Positions 26,955 through 35,582 of a stretch of 64,000 bases of DNA are shown here, one piece after another. The notes beneath the pieces are model-generated. The model did not search any database. It worked only from the letters and a program-made list of their open reading frames with translations, and was not told where the DNA came from. Both the position numbers and the translations under genes were made by a program. The DNA lies in the NCBI GenBank assembly GCA_023410445.1, contig JAEYPT010000006.1:124001-188000 (forward strand), in the 5' to 3' direction. The DNA comes from Bacillota bacterium (GTDB lineage Bacteria > Bacillota > Clostridia > Oscillospirales > Acutalibacteraceae). Position 1 is the first letter of the stretch. Each line of letters begins with the position of its first letter.

Positions 26955-27917
26955 TCAACTCCTATTTACAACGTTGATTGGCTTACCTTCCTGGAATTTT
27001 TTCAGATTTTCCACTGCGATGTTCATCAGGCGCTGACGACTTTCTTTCGGCGCCCAGGAGATGTGCGGCGTAATCAGCATGTTCTTCGCTTGAAGCAGCG
27101 GGTTGTCCATTTTGATCGGCTCCGTGGAGACCACGTCCACCGCCGCACCGGCTACCTTGCCGCTGTTCAGCGCGTCGCGCAGGTCTTCCTCCACGATCAG
27201 CGGGCCACGAGAATTGTTGATAATCATCACGCCGTCCTTCATTTTGGCGATCGTACCCTTATTGATGATCCCCTGTGTCGCCGGGAACAGCGGGCAGTGC
27301 AGCGCGATCACGTCGGAGACGCTCAGCAACTCGTCCAGCTCCGCGTAGCGACAGGTTTCGCTCTCAACCGAGGAATCCCGATAGGCGTCGAACGCTACGA
27401 CTTTCATGCCGAGCGCCTGCGCGATCTCACCGGTTTTCCGCCCGATTCTGCCGAACCCGATAATGCCCATGGTCTTCCCCGCCAGCTCCACCAGCGGATA
27501 ATTCCAGAAGCACCAGTCCGCGTTATTCGTCCAGTCGCCTTTTTTCACGCAGTCGGAGTGCTCCCCGATGTGGTGACAGAGCTCCAGCAGCAGAGCAATT
27601 GCAAACTGGGCGACCGCGTCTGTCCCATAGGTGGGGATATTTGAAACTGGAATTCCTTTTTCCTTCGCAGCCTCGACATCCACCACATTGTAGCCGGTTG
27701 CCAGCACGCCAATGAATTTCAAATTTGTGCAGGCGTTCAGCGTCTCCTTTGTAATCGGGGTTTTGTTGGTGTAGACTGCCTCGGCATCTCCGATGCGCTC
27801 AATCACCTTATCCGTGGGCGTGCGGTCATACACCGTCAGGCTCCCCAGTTTTTCCAGTTCCGACCACGAAAGGTCACCGGGATTTTCCGTATATCCGTCC
27901 AATACTACGATTTTCAT
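26955..27917 (-). CDS. D-2-hydroxyacid dehydrogenase (glycerate dehydrogenase/hydroxypyruvate reductase-like)
   Basis: A 320-residue NAD(P)-dependent D-isomer-specific dehydrogenase. Seen: the NAD-binding GKTMGIIGFGRIGRKTGEIA, the catalytic Arg in NNSRGPLIVEEDL, the Glu in VDVVSTEPIKMDNPLL, and the catalytic His in LITPHISWAPKES. The true start is the ATG at 27917 (MKIVVLDGYTENPGD), 7 bases after GGAGGA; a longer frame upstream is composition noise. With the following glycerate kinase it forms a hydroxypyruvate to phosphoglycerate module. Confidence 0.93.
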   Translation of the reverse strand: MKIVVLDGYTENPGDLSWSELEKLGSLTVYDRTPTDKVIERIGDAEAVYTNKTPITKETLNACTNLKFIGVLATGYNVVDVEAAKEKGIPVSNIPTYGTDAVAQFAIALLLELCHHIGEHSDCVKKGDWTNNADWCFWNYPLVELAGKTMGIIGFGRIGRKTGEIAQALGMKVVAFDAYRDSSVESETCRYAELDELLSVSDVIALHCPLFPATQGIINKGTIAKMKDGVMIINNSRGPLIVEEDLRDALNSGKVAGAAVDVVSTEPIKMDNPLLQAKNMLITPHISWAPKESRQRLMNIAVENLKKFQEGKPINVVNRS

Positions 27918-27967
27918 TTTATGTTCCTCCTGTTTGTTTGCAGTTTTCTCTTTTATTACGGGAGCCG

Positions 27968-28147
27968 CTATGAAAGCTGCTTGATCAGCTTTTCCTTTTG
28001 TTTCTCGTCGTCCAGTTTTTCGAGCAGTGCGAACTCTTCTTGTAGTTTTCCGCTCTCGGCTGATCGGAAGCATGCGCCCTTGTTGTTTCCTTTCCCTGAC
28101 CATCGGCGAAAAGCGGTTGCCAACAAAGTAGATAGGGGGCAAACCAT
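27968..28147 (-). CDS. Candidate 59-residue protein or regulator remnant
   Basis: A reverse-strand ATG frame in the leader of the dehydrogenase gene, in a different frame from that gene's upstream extension. The C-terminal half is a convincing charged helix (KLQEEFALLEKLDDEKQKE, then KLIKQLS), similar in style to the C-terminal helix of XRE-type regulators. The ribosome binding site is weak. It may be a small gene or the tail of a decayed regulator. Confidence 0.35.
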   Translation of the reverse strand: MVCPLSTLLATAFRRWSGKGNNKGACFRSAESGKLQEEFALLEKLDDEKQKEKLIKQLS

Positions 28148-28267
28148 CTTTCTTAATTATAAAGAGGCGAACGGATAATTTCCAGTGCTGCCTGTTCGCT
28201 GATTCCAATCACTAACAGGACTACACTGTATCCCTCTCTTTTTTGATATTTTTCATTTTCATCGATC

Positions 28268-28363
28268 AAAAAAGGACTTATTCCGCCCGATAAAGATCCT
28301 TTTGTCTGGGGCTTGGCAAAATTACCGCCAAAACCAGCCAAAGGAACCGGTCAATGAGACCGG
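28268..28363. other. Two intergenic hairpins of unknown role
   Basis: An imperfect A/T-flanked hairpin (28268-28304, AAAAAAGGA ... TCCTTTT) has a T-run in the reverse direction. A perfect hairpin CCGGTC-aatga-GACCGG is at 28347-28363, in a purine-rich context. The second resembles a piece of a structured RNA but no known riboswitch consensus was matched. It lies between the glycerate genes and the LytTR-type promoter. Confidence 0.4.
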
Positions 28364-28401
28364 CGACGAAACTGCAGATAATCCGGCTTGCTATTTCATG
28401 T

Positions 28402-28466
28402 CGATTTCGGTATTTTAAGCGTCAATTTCGCCATTTTGAGTTTTGAGGAAGATTTTTTGGTAAAAT
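28402..28466 (+). promoter_or_regulatory. Candidate LytTR-regulated promoter P1
   Basis: Direct repeats CGATTTCGGTA (28402-28412) and CAATTTCGCCA (28423-28433) are exactly 21 bases apart, and TAAAAT (28461-28466) starts 38 bases after the second repeat, preceded by TTTTTT. No good -35 is seen. The architecture is repeated at 35411-35475. It would drive 28487 and the SGNH gene. Confidence 0.7.
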
Positions 28467-28486
28467 TTTTAAAAGGAGGCAATGCC

Positions 28487-28846
28487 ATGCTTTATCGGTT
28501 CTATTTGCAGACGGACCCTGCGAAACCTTGCAATCGGCCGCACAGCGGGAGTAAACTTCCTTCTCTCACAGTGAAGGAAATGTGGGAGCTTTACCCGGAC
28601 GGCAATTTCGCCGTCATTGGGGAAATCGGAGGCATTCCGTGGTTTCTGGGCAGCGGGGATCTGCTGATCACGGAAGATGGGAATTCCATTCCCATCTTCC
28701 CGAGGGGCAGTCTGAAAAAGCCTTTCGAGTGGGTTTGCGGTTATGTCGCAGTGGGAAAACACACCTATATCGCGGTAATTGGAGGCCTTCTCCCCTCATT
28801 TCTGCGGCGTTGGAGGAAAACGGACGGATGGTCAGAAGGGAAGTGA
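28487..28846 (+). CDS. Hypothetical 119-residue protein in LytTR-type operon
   Basis: No family recognised. The start ATG at 28487 follows AAAGGAGG by 8 bases. The protein is Gly/Pro-rich, soluble and without signal peptide, with a central GEIGGIPWFLGSGDLLI and a basic end (SFLRRWRKTDGW). It is the first gene after promoter P1 and is 49 bases ahead of the SGNH gene, so both are probably co-transcribed. It might be a cytosolic partner of that exported protein; this is inference from position only. Confidence 0.65.
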   Translation: MLYRFYLQTDPAKPCNRPHSGSKLPSLTVKEMWELYPDGNFAVIGEIGGIPWFLGSGDLLITEDGNSIPIFPRGSLKKPFEWVCGYVAVGKHTYIAVIGGLLPSFLRRWRKTDGWSEGK

Positions 28847-28895
28847 AAAGCGAAAAGCCCCCCTCAAAAATAGAATGATTCTAAGGAGACAAGAG

Positions 28896-31800
28896 ATGAT
28901 GAAAATGATACACAAACGGGCTTTGAGCCTACTGCTGAGTATTATGCTGATCGTTACCATTCTGCCCACAACGGCGCTGGCAGCGACAAAACAAGGAATT
29001 TCCTACCTGGGCTTAAATGGCACTCCATCGTTGGCAGACGATGTCACCGTGATAGACAGCGGAAGCACAACGCTCAACAGCGGCTGGTATCTGGTTGACA
29101 GCGGCAACGTGACCATCAATCAAACCGTAACCGTCAACGGCGACGTTAAGCTGATACTCGAGGACGGCGCGAATCTGACAGTTAACGGCGCCGGCAGCGC
29201 AAGCGCGGGCATCAATGTCACGCAGGGCAACAGCCTAAGCATCTACGCCCAGTCCATCGGCAGCGGCATGGGACGGCTGACCGCCAGAGGCAGCGGCAAC
29301 GGTACCGGCATCGGGAGTGCCGACCACGACCAGGCAGGTGCAATTTCGATCTACGGCGGACGGATTACCGCGACCGGAGGGTCCGGCGGCGCAGGTGCGG
29401 CAGGCATCGGCGATGTTGCAGGAGCCAGCGACCATTTCGGAACAATCGACATTTACGGCGGCTTCATCACGGCCACAGCCGGAGGAGTCAATCAGTTTGT
29501 GCCGGACATTGGAGGTTCCGGGGATTCCACCGACAGTATCCTGATTCAGGGCGGCACCATCGTAAGCAAACGGGACCAAGGTCAAATCGTTCTGGGCGTT
29601 AACGATGTCCCAACAACCATGCCCAAAATTACAATTGACGGTGGTTCAGTAAACATCGGAGCTTTTACCGCCCGTGGTTCAGACCCGATTAAAAACAGCG
29701 CGGGGAAGCCGGTACCCCTGTCGGCTGACACACTGACCGTACCCGGGCAGGCAAACGCGGCCGTAGCTTCGGTTCGGATTGACGGCGCACTCTACGGGAG
29801 CAGCCTCTACACCGACGGCAATGGGAAGCTTTATCTCCATCCGGCGGCATACGCCAGCAAAGTACCCGTTGTTGTTACCATGGACGACGGAACAAAATAC
29901 TGGGGGGTTTATCAGCCCACCGGCGACTTTCCGCCGGAGACGCTCACGCTGGCAAATACCGAGGAGAACCCGCTTTCCCCCGGAAAAGCGACCTTCCTCG
30001 CTTTTGCGCCAGAGGATATCACCGTTTACAAGATGGACTCCGACCACACCTTTTCCGGCATTCGCAACGGAGCAACCTCTTTGGTTGCGGATCAGGACTA
30101 TACCGTGAACGGCGATAACGTTACAATTAAAAAGGAATATCTCGCGACGCTTCCCGCCGGCGTGACCACTCTGACGTTCTCCGGTGTGGGCAGCGGAAGC
30201 GCGGCGCTGCCGGTCACCGTCTATATCGCTCCTGAATATGTGGCGCTGGGCGACAGCATTGCCACCGGATACGGGCTGCCGGGCTATAATCCCGCAGCGG
30301 GAACTCCCCCGTCAGGTGCTTATACTTCCACTGTGGGAAACACCCTCCATCTGTCATCCGGCTTCCTTGCGCAAGACGGAGAAGACAGTCAGCAGCTTCT
30401 TTCCATGCTGTCCGATCCGCAAACCAAGGCATATCTGTCCAAGGCAAAAGTTCTCACCCTCAGCATCGGGGCGGATGACATTCTGCTTCCGTTTTTGCAA
30501 ACTGTTGCCCAACAGCTCGACTGTGATCCGGACCAGATTACCGCCCAGCTTGCAGCTCTGTCTCAATCCAATCCGACAGCCCTGGCGGCCGCTCTCAGCG
30601 CATTGAACGCAGACGACGGCACCGGCTTAAAAAACAATCAGGCCCTCACAGACGCGGCTTCCGGTTTTGCACAAAACTTTCAGAGAATTATCAGTGCGCT
30701 TAAAGCCGCCGCACCGAACGCAAAAATCTATGTAACCAACGTCTACAACCCCTATGAGGGAATCAGCATACCGTACGGGGCCAGCACGCTGAATCTCGGT
30801 GCAATTGCGGACGGTTATATTCACACCTTAAACAGTGCGTTTTCCACGAGCTCCGCGGATTACAAGCTGATTGACACCTATTCCGCTTTTTCAGAAAGCG
30901 AGGTCTCCCTCGCCAACGCAGATCTGTCGACTTTCAATTTTGACCCGCATCCAAACGCGGCCGGGCACGCCAAAATTGCCGACATGATTCTTGCGGCCTA
31001 CTCTGAAAGCCCCAAAATTGAAACCTCCTCCCTGCCTGGATACTTTGTGGGCGGAAAATACGACCAAACGCTGAAGGCCACCGGCAGCGCACCCATCACT
31101 TGGAGCCTCCAGAGCGGTGCCCTGCCCAGCGGCCTGACCCTGGATTCCGCCACCGGCAGAATTTCTGGAACGGCATCTGCGCCGGGAAACTTTTCATTCA
31201 CGGTTAAGGCAACAACCGCCGCTGAAACCGATTCCCGGGCATTCAGCATAACGATAGACTCTGTAATTGGTGGCGGGGTAAGCTGGGGAAATCTGATCAT
31301 CAATCAACTTTCTCAAAACAGCACAGCGGCCAGCGTAAGCAGTGTGGCGACCGGCGTGCTTAGCCTTCCCCTCTCCGATCAGTCCCGTTTAGCACCCAAG
31401 CAAGTTGCAAATCTGGAAGAGCTGATGAAGACCACTTTGGGGGCCGCGGCTCCCAGTATTCCTGTACCGGTAACCACCGGTTTCAGCAGTATCAGCGCGC
31501 TGCCGCCGGCTCCACCTGTCGTAACCGGTTTAATCCTCGCCACATGGGGAGGAGGCAGCGCGACGCTGACCACAACTCAAGTGCCCAATCCCAACATACC
31601 GGGCGCACAACTGGCATTCGACCTTAGCCTGACTGCGTCCGGAACTCCTCAGCCAATCCATTCCAGACTTGGGTTTCCGGTTACTGTAACCATTATGCTT
31701 CCAAGCGATTTTATCCCGAAACCTGGATCCCAGTACTTAATCAGGCACACTCTGCAGGACGGCTCGTCGGAACTCCTGCAGGCAACCATCGGTGGCACGG

Positions 31801-32429
31801 CCGGGCAATATACCGCAACCTTTACGACGGTTTCTTTTTCCACGTTCACCCTGATCAAAACCGATGCCGGAAGCAGTTCCGGTTCACACCACAGCTCCGG
31901 CGTGTCGGTTTCGAACCCCGAGGTGATGGAAAGAACGTTCATCAGCGATACAAACGCGGATTTCTCGGTGAACGGAGCGTATCAGTTCAAAATCACCAGC
32001 CAGAACGGTGCGGCGCCTTTGCTGACCGTCGGCACGCCGGGCGTATTTGAAACACAGCTGGTCAGAACATCCGGCAATGATTACTTCTATAAACTGACTT
32101 CCGTCGGCAAGGCGGGCGAAAAAGCCGGCATCTATGTCAACGGGGTAAAGCTGCTGGCTGCCACGGTAGAAACTGCGACCGCTCCCGTGAAAAGCGATAC
32201 CACAGCACCTTTTCAAGTACCAAAGGGGAAGCCCTACACGTTTAAGCTGACGGCAGACAGGAAACCGGTCTTTGTTTCCGGCAATTCTTCCGTATTTCTG
32301 GTGAAGTTCATCCGGCAATCCGGAAAAGACTATTTCTATCAGGTTACGGCGGTCGGAAAGCCCGGGCAGACGGCAGGGTTCTATCTTAACGCCTCCAAAA
32401 GACCTGTCGCGATTGCGGCCATCGCGTAA
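28896..32429 (+). CDS. Exported beta-helix / SGNH esterase multidomain protein
   Basis: A 1177-residue secreted protein. Start ATG at 28896 after AAGGAG. Signal peptide (LSLLLSIMLIVTILPTTALAA). Then a right-handed beta-helix-like Gly-rich region (GAISIYGGRITATGG repeats, about 40-250), an X2/Ig-like module (ITVYKMDSDHTFSGIRNG), an SGNH/GDSL hydrolase (EYVALGDSIATGYG, block I serine; LTLSIGADDIL, block III; DPHPNAAGHAKIA, block V Asp-His), a He_PIG Ig domain (ALPSGLTLDSATGRISGT), an uncharacterised region, and two C-terminal modules homologous to those of the GH9 protein. It could deacetylate or de-esterify plant polysaccharide outside the cell. Confidence 0.85.
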   Translation: MMKMIHKRALSLLLSIMLIVTILPTTALAATKQGISYLGLNGTPSLADDVTVIDSGSTTLNSGWYLVDSGNVTINQTVTVNGDVKLILEDGANLTVNGAGSASAGINVTQGNSLSIYAQSIGSGMGRLTARGSGNGTGIGSADHDQAGAISIYGGRITATGGSGGAGAAGIGDVAGASDHFGTIDIYGGFITATAGGVNQFVPDIGGSGDSTDSILIQGGTIVSKRDQGQIVLGVNDVPTTMPKITIDGGSVNIGAFTARGSDPIKNSAGKPVPLSADTLTVPGQANAAVASVRIDGALYGSSLYTDGNGKLYLHPAAYASKVPVVVTMDDGTKYWGVYQPTGDFPPETLTLANTEENPLSPGKATFLAFAPEDITVYKMDSDHTFSGIRNGATSLVADQDYTVNGDNVTIKKEYLATLPAGVTTLTFSGVGSGSAALPVTVYIAPEYVALGDSIATGYGLPGYNPAAGTPPSGAYTSTVGNTLHLSSGFLAQDGEDSQQLLSMLSDPQTKAYLSKAKVLTLSIGADDILLPFLQTVAQQLDCDPDQITAQLAALSQSNPTALAAALSALNADDGTGLKNNQALTDAASGFAQNFQRIISALKAAAPNAKIYVTNVYNPYEGISIPYGASTLNLGAIADGYIHTLNSAFSTSSADYKLIDTYSAFSESEVSLANADLSTFNFDPHPNAAGHAKIADMILAAYSESPKIETSSLPGYFVGGKYDQTLKATGSAPITWSLQSGALPSGLTLDSATGRISGTASAPGNFSFTVKATTAAETDSRAFSITIDSVIGGGVSWGNLIINQLSQNSTAASVSSVATGVLSLPLSDQSRLAPKQVANLEELMKTTLGAAAPSIPVPVTTGFSSISALPPAPPVVTGLILATWGGGSATLTTTQVPNPNIPGAQLAFDLSLTASGTPQPIHSRLGFPVTVTIMLPSDFIPKPGSQYLIRHTLQDGSSELLQATIGGTAGQYTATFTTVSFSTFTLIKTDAGSSSGSHHSSGVSVSNPEVMERTFISDTNADFSVNGAYQFKITSQNGAAPLLTVGTPGVFETQLVRTSGNDYFYKLTSVGKAGEKAGIYVNGVKLLAATVETATAPVKSDTTAPFQVPKGKPYTFKLTADRKPVFVSGNSSVFLVKFIRQSGKDYFYQVTAVGKPGQTAGFYLNASKRPVAIAAIA

Positions 32430-32449
32430 CTCCCGAACATTTCTTTTAT

Positions 32450-32487
32450 CGCCCCGCACCATGAATTTGGTGTGGGGCGTTCTTTTT
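32450..32487 (+). terminator. Terminator of the SGNH gene
   Basis: CGCCCCGCACC and GGTGTGGGGCG form an 11-bp near-perfect stem with an 8-base loop followed by TTCTTTTT. Confidence 0.85.
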
Positions 32488-32529
32488 GAAAGAAACGTGC
32501 ATCGTGTCGAATAAGACCAATTATTGTTG

Positions 32530-32556
32530 CAAATTTCGGTGGGATCATGGTAAAAT
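32530..32556 (+). promoter_or_regulatory. Promoter of the LytTR two-component pair with a half-site
   Basis: CAAATTTCGGT (32530-32540) resembles one repeat of P1/P2 and is followed by TAAAAT (32551-32556) only 21 bases later. The second repeat is not found at 21 bases. It may be an autoregulatory half-site or chance. Confidence 0.35.
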
Positions 32557-32634
32557 ATTGGAAATAGATAGGTGCAAAGCAGAAGGAACCCGGAGTATGT
32601 GCCGAAAAGCTTTCTGGGGAGAGGGGGGCGTGCT

Positions 32635-33363
32635 ATGCCGATTAAAATTGCTATCTGCGACGATTCAGCGGAAGATCGAAAGCTGCTGGCGAATGCGCTC
32701 TCCGCATACGATTCCTCCTTTGAAATTGTAACTTATTCCAACGGACAAACACTGATTGACGAATCTCTGGATTCCGATCTTCCGGTTGATCTCCTCTTTC
32801 TCGATATCTACATGCCCGGACTCGACGGCATAAAAACGGCGCAGGAAATACGCGCCCGATACAAGGACGTCAAAATTATTTTTCTTTCATCCAGCATGGA
32901 CCATTATTCCCAGGCCTATGAGGTATTCGCTTTTAACTACATTGTCAAGCCATTTGACCGGGAGCGTCTGTACACTGTACTGAACCGCGCGCTCCACGAA
33001 CTACGGAAAGAGAGCGGGTACAAGATCAGCATCCAGTATAAAGGTTCCACGCACAGTGTGGACTGCCGCGACATTCTGTATATTGAAAGCAGGGACAAGC
33101 TTCTACTGTTCCACCTTGCAGGGGAAAACGTTCTGCAATGCTACGGAAAACTGGATACTATTCTGAACGATCTGCCGGAGCGGGCTTTTTTTCGCTGCCA
33201 CCAAAGCTTTCTCATAAACCTTTTCCACGTTACGGAGATAAGCGACAACTACTTCCGCGTGGGGCAAACCATGATCGGCATTTCAAGAAAATACGGAAAA
33301 GAAGCGAAAGACCGGTACTATGCCTGCCTGTTTTCCCATATGGACGAGGGACAGCCGGTATGA
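32635..33363 (+). CDS. LytR/AgrA-type response regulator (REC-LytTR)
   Basis: A 242-residue response regulator. The receiver has the acidic pair in CDDSAED, the phospho-acceptor Asp in LLFLDIYMPGLDG and the conserved Lys in NYIVKPFDRERL. The C-terminal LytTR DNA-binding domain carries DCRDILYIESRDKLLLFHL and AFFRCHQSFLINLFHV. Start at ATG 32635 after GAGGGG. LytTR proteins bind 9-bp direct repeats about 21 bases apart, matching P1 and P2. It is followed 45 bases later by its kinase. Confidence 0.93.
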   Translation: MPIKIAICDDSAEDRKLLANALSAYDSSFEIVTYSNGQTLIDESLDSDLPVDLLFLDIYMPGLDGIKTAQEIRARYKDVKIIFLSSSMDHYSQAYEVFAFNYIVKPFDRERLYTVLNRALHELRKESGYKISIQYKGSTHSVDCRDILYIESRDKLLLFHLAGENVLQCYGKLDTILNDLPERAFFRCHQSFLINLFHVTEISDNYFRVGQTMIGISRKYGKEAKDRYYACLFSHMDEGQPV

Positions 33364-33408
33364 GCCTCTTCTATGCACCTTCCGTTCAATAGGCAAAGGG
33401 GAAACGCG

Positions 33409-35355
33409 ATGAACAAATCCAGACACACAAAGGCGTTCCTGATTTCAGGGCTGCTGTTCGTTATTCTGTTCGCTCACGTTCCGGTTGTGTACACCCTGCT
33501 GTATCACAGCCTGACCAACACGCCTACAGCGGAAACCGGAAGCATGGATGGCGCACGCCTTTCCCCTTCCCGCTCGGGCATTTTAGACGGAAGCTGGGAG
33601 TTTTATTGGAGCCGTCTGATTGTCACAGAGCCGCAAATCGAGAGCAAGCCTGATTTTCTCATTCAGGTACCGGATTACTGGTCGAAATACCAAATCAACG
33701 GAAACTGGCTGCCGGCAGGAGGATTTGCAAGCTATCGTCTGGTGCTGCGCGGGCTGAAATACTCCCGCCCCGTCACCGTTTTCATCCCGGATTTCGGGGG
33801 CGCGTATCGCGCGTTCATCGACGGTGCCCTGACTGCGGAGAGCGGAACGGTATCCCGTGATCCCGGCAAACTGTACACCACTCCCCAGACAAAGCTCCGC
33901 CCGGTAACGCTCTCCCCCGGAAAAGGCCACGAGGTGGTCATCGAAGTGGCCAGCACGCGTTTTTCCGGGCTGTACATGGCTCCCGTTCTAAAAGATTACG
34001 AATGGGCGGTGAAGCAAAACAGCACCCGCGACGATGTGCGGCTGATCCTGTTCGGGACCGTGCTGTCTTCGCTGATTCTTCTGATCGTCCTTTACGGGCT
34101 GTCCTTCCGGAAAAACATCGGTTCCCCGTGGATTCCCGTCATGGGCTTTTTCGTGCTTCTGCGCATCATGCTCACAACGGAGTTCTACAGCTTTTGGCAG
34201 AAGACGGTGTTTTTTCATCTTTCCTACGAAGACTCCAACGGCCTGATGTTTTTCGCAACCTTTGTGCTCAAATTTCTGTTGATTTTTCTGGTTCAGGAAC
34301 AGTTCAGTACCCCTTTTTCCAAAAAGGAAAAGCGGTTCTTTTTCCTGTATTATACTGCCATCTACCTCGCCTATCTTTTCATCCCACACGGATTTTACAA
34401 CCGGCACCTGACCATTCTGCTGCCTGTGGCCACCTTTGCGCTGGAGACGTATTCCTTTTTTAAGGTCTACCTCAGTCAAAAGCCGCTGAAGAAATACGGC
34501 TGGCTGATCTATGGAAGTGTGATACTTGCTGTTTCCGGTCTAATCGTCGACTGCTATTACATCAACGGCAACATTTACCCCAACATGTCGCTCACGCTGC
34601 TGATTCTGTTTTCGGTGCATCTGATTATCATCAGTATCGTTTACGCTCTGCATACCGCGGACGTATACAATGATTTTGCCGTCTCCTCCTCCCGGCTTGC
34701 GCTGGCACGGGGCCAGATTGCCATGCAGCAGGAATATTACGAAACTCTGAGCGGGCAGATCAACGAGATTCGGGGCATCCGGCACGATCTCCGCCACTTT
34801 ACCGGCGTCATCCGACGGCTTTCTGAGGAAGGACGCACAGAGGAACTGAACCGCTTTTTAAACGAATACGCGGAAGTGACCGAAACGGACCCGCTCCCGG
34901 TCTTCTGTGAAAACATCGTGGCAAACTCCATTCTGGGATACTATTATTTAAAGGCCGTCAAGGCCGAAGTTGAATTTTCCTGTTCCTGCGGCATTCCCAG
35001 GCAGCTTCATATCAGTGACAGCGATCTTTGCGTTGTTCTGGGCAACGCGCTGGAAAACGCCGTCGAGGCGTGTGGGGCTCTGGAAAATCCGAACACTCGT
35101 TTTCTGTCGGTGGAGTCAAGGATTCTGAACGGTCAAATGCTGATCAAAATTGAAAATTCCTATAACGGCTTTCTCAAGCTGAGAGACGGCGGCTATTCCT
35201 CCACCAAGGACGGAGAGTTCCACGGGATCGGCCTGCGGAATATCCAAAAGGTTGTGGAGTCCTACGGAGGCTTTGTCAAAACGGAACACGACGGAAAAAT
35301 CTTCACACTGATGGCCGCGTTCCCCAACCCCTGTGATCCTCCAGAGCAAAAATAA
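33409..35355 (+). CDS. 7TM sensor histidine kinase (jelly-roll DISMED-like sensor, HPK10/AgrC-type output)
   Basis: A 648-residue kinase. One N-terminal helix, an extracellular galactose-binding/jelly-roll-like sensor (about 40-200; LDGSWEFYWSRLI, TVFIPDFGGAYRAFIDG), seven membrane helices (about 205-430), then a dimerisation helix with the phospho-acceptor box RGIRHDLRHFTG and a GHKL ATPase (LGNALENAVEAC N-box; GIGLRNIQKVVESYGG G-box). The RHDLRH motif is that of AgrC-type kinases, the normal partners of LytTR regulators. The sensor part matches the kinase at 41286 (LNGDWEFYWRRL). A sugar or polymer ligand is likely for such sensor domains (inference). Confidence 0.88.
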   Translation: MNKSRHTKAFLISGLLFVILFAHVPVVYTLLYHSLTNTPTAETGSMDGARLSPSRSGILDGSWEFYWSRLIVTEPQIESKPDFLIQVPDYWSKYQINGNWLPAGGFASYRLVLRGLKYSRPVTVFIPDFGGAYRAFIDGALTAESGTVSRDPGKLYTTPQTKLRPVTLSPGKGHEVVIEVASTRFSGLYMAPVLKDYEWAVKQNSTRDDVRLILFGTVLSSLILLIVLYGLSFRKNIGSPWIPVMGFFVLLRIMLTTEFYSFWQKTVFFHLSYEDSNGLMFFATFVLKFLLIFLVQEQFSTPFSKKEKRFFFLYYTAIYLAYLFIPHGFYNRHLTILLPVATFALETYSFFKVYLSQKPLKKYGWLIYGSVILAVSGLIVDCYYINGNIYPNMSLTLLILFSVHLIIISIVYALHTADVYNDFAVSSSRLALARGQIAMQQEYYETLSGQINEIRGIRHDLRHFTGVIRRLSEEGRTEELNRFLNEYAEVTETDPLPVFCENIVANSILGYYYLKAVKAEVEFSCSCGIPRQLHISDSDLCVVLGNALENAVEACGALENPNTRFLSVESRILNGQMLIKIENSYNGFLKLRDGGYSSTKDGEFHGIGLRNIQKVVESYGGFVKTEHDGKIFTLMAAFPNPCDPPEQK

Positions 35356-35370
35356 GTTCTAATGGACTGA

Positions 35371-35406
35371 AAAAACACCCTGCAAAACAATTTGCAGGGT
35401 GTTTTT
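35371..35406 (+). terminator. Terminator of the LytTR two-component operon
   Basis: AAAAACACCCTGCAAA and TTTGCAGGGTGTTTTT form a perfect 16-bp stem with loop ACAA. It ends just before promoter P2. Confidence 0.85.
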
Positions 35407-35410
35407 ATGC

Positions 35411-35475
35411 CAATTTCGGCAAAATAACATCCAATTTCGCCATGTCCGCTCAAAAGCAAACTTTTTTACTATAAT
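35411..35475 (+). promoter_or_regulatory. Candidate LytTR-regulated promoter P2
   Basis: Direct repeats CAATTTCGGCA (35411-35421) and CAATTTCGCCA (35432-35442) are exactly 21 bases apart; TATAAT (35470-35475) begins 38 bases after the second repeat start, again preceded by TTTTTT. Spacing is identical to P1 at 28402-28466. No consensus -35, as expected for an activator-dependent promoter. Confidence 0.75.
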
Positions 35476-35582
35476 GAATGGTGGTATCGGTTTTAAAACA
35501 GAATTGATCTTTCCAGAAACAAGCCGCAATATTCTAATCATAGTGCGGCAGAAGATAGGAACCAATCAAAAGGAGGATTTCA

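Noticed and set aside
26955..28208. N-terminal extension of the hydroxyacid dehydrogenase
   Set aside because: The extension is Arg/Lys-rich and unlike the family, and a strong GGAGGA precedes the ATG at 27917.
28300..28390. Possible c-di-GMP (GEMM-like) riboswitch before the LytTR-type promoter
   Set aside because: The hairpin with AACCGGTC and GACGAAAC is suggestive, but the invariant GGCAAACC and GACGCAAAGCC segments and the required second stem are not found.
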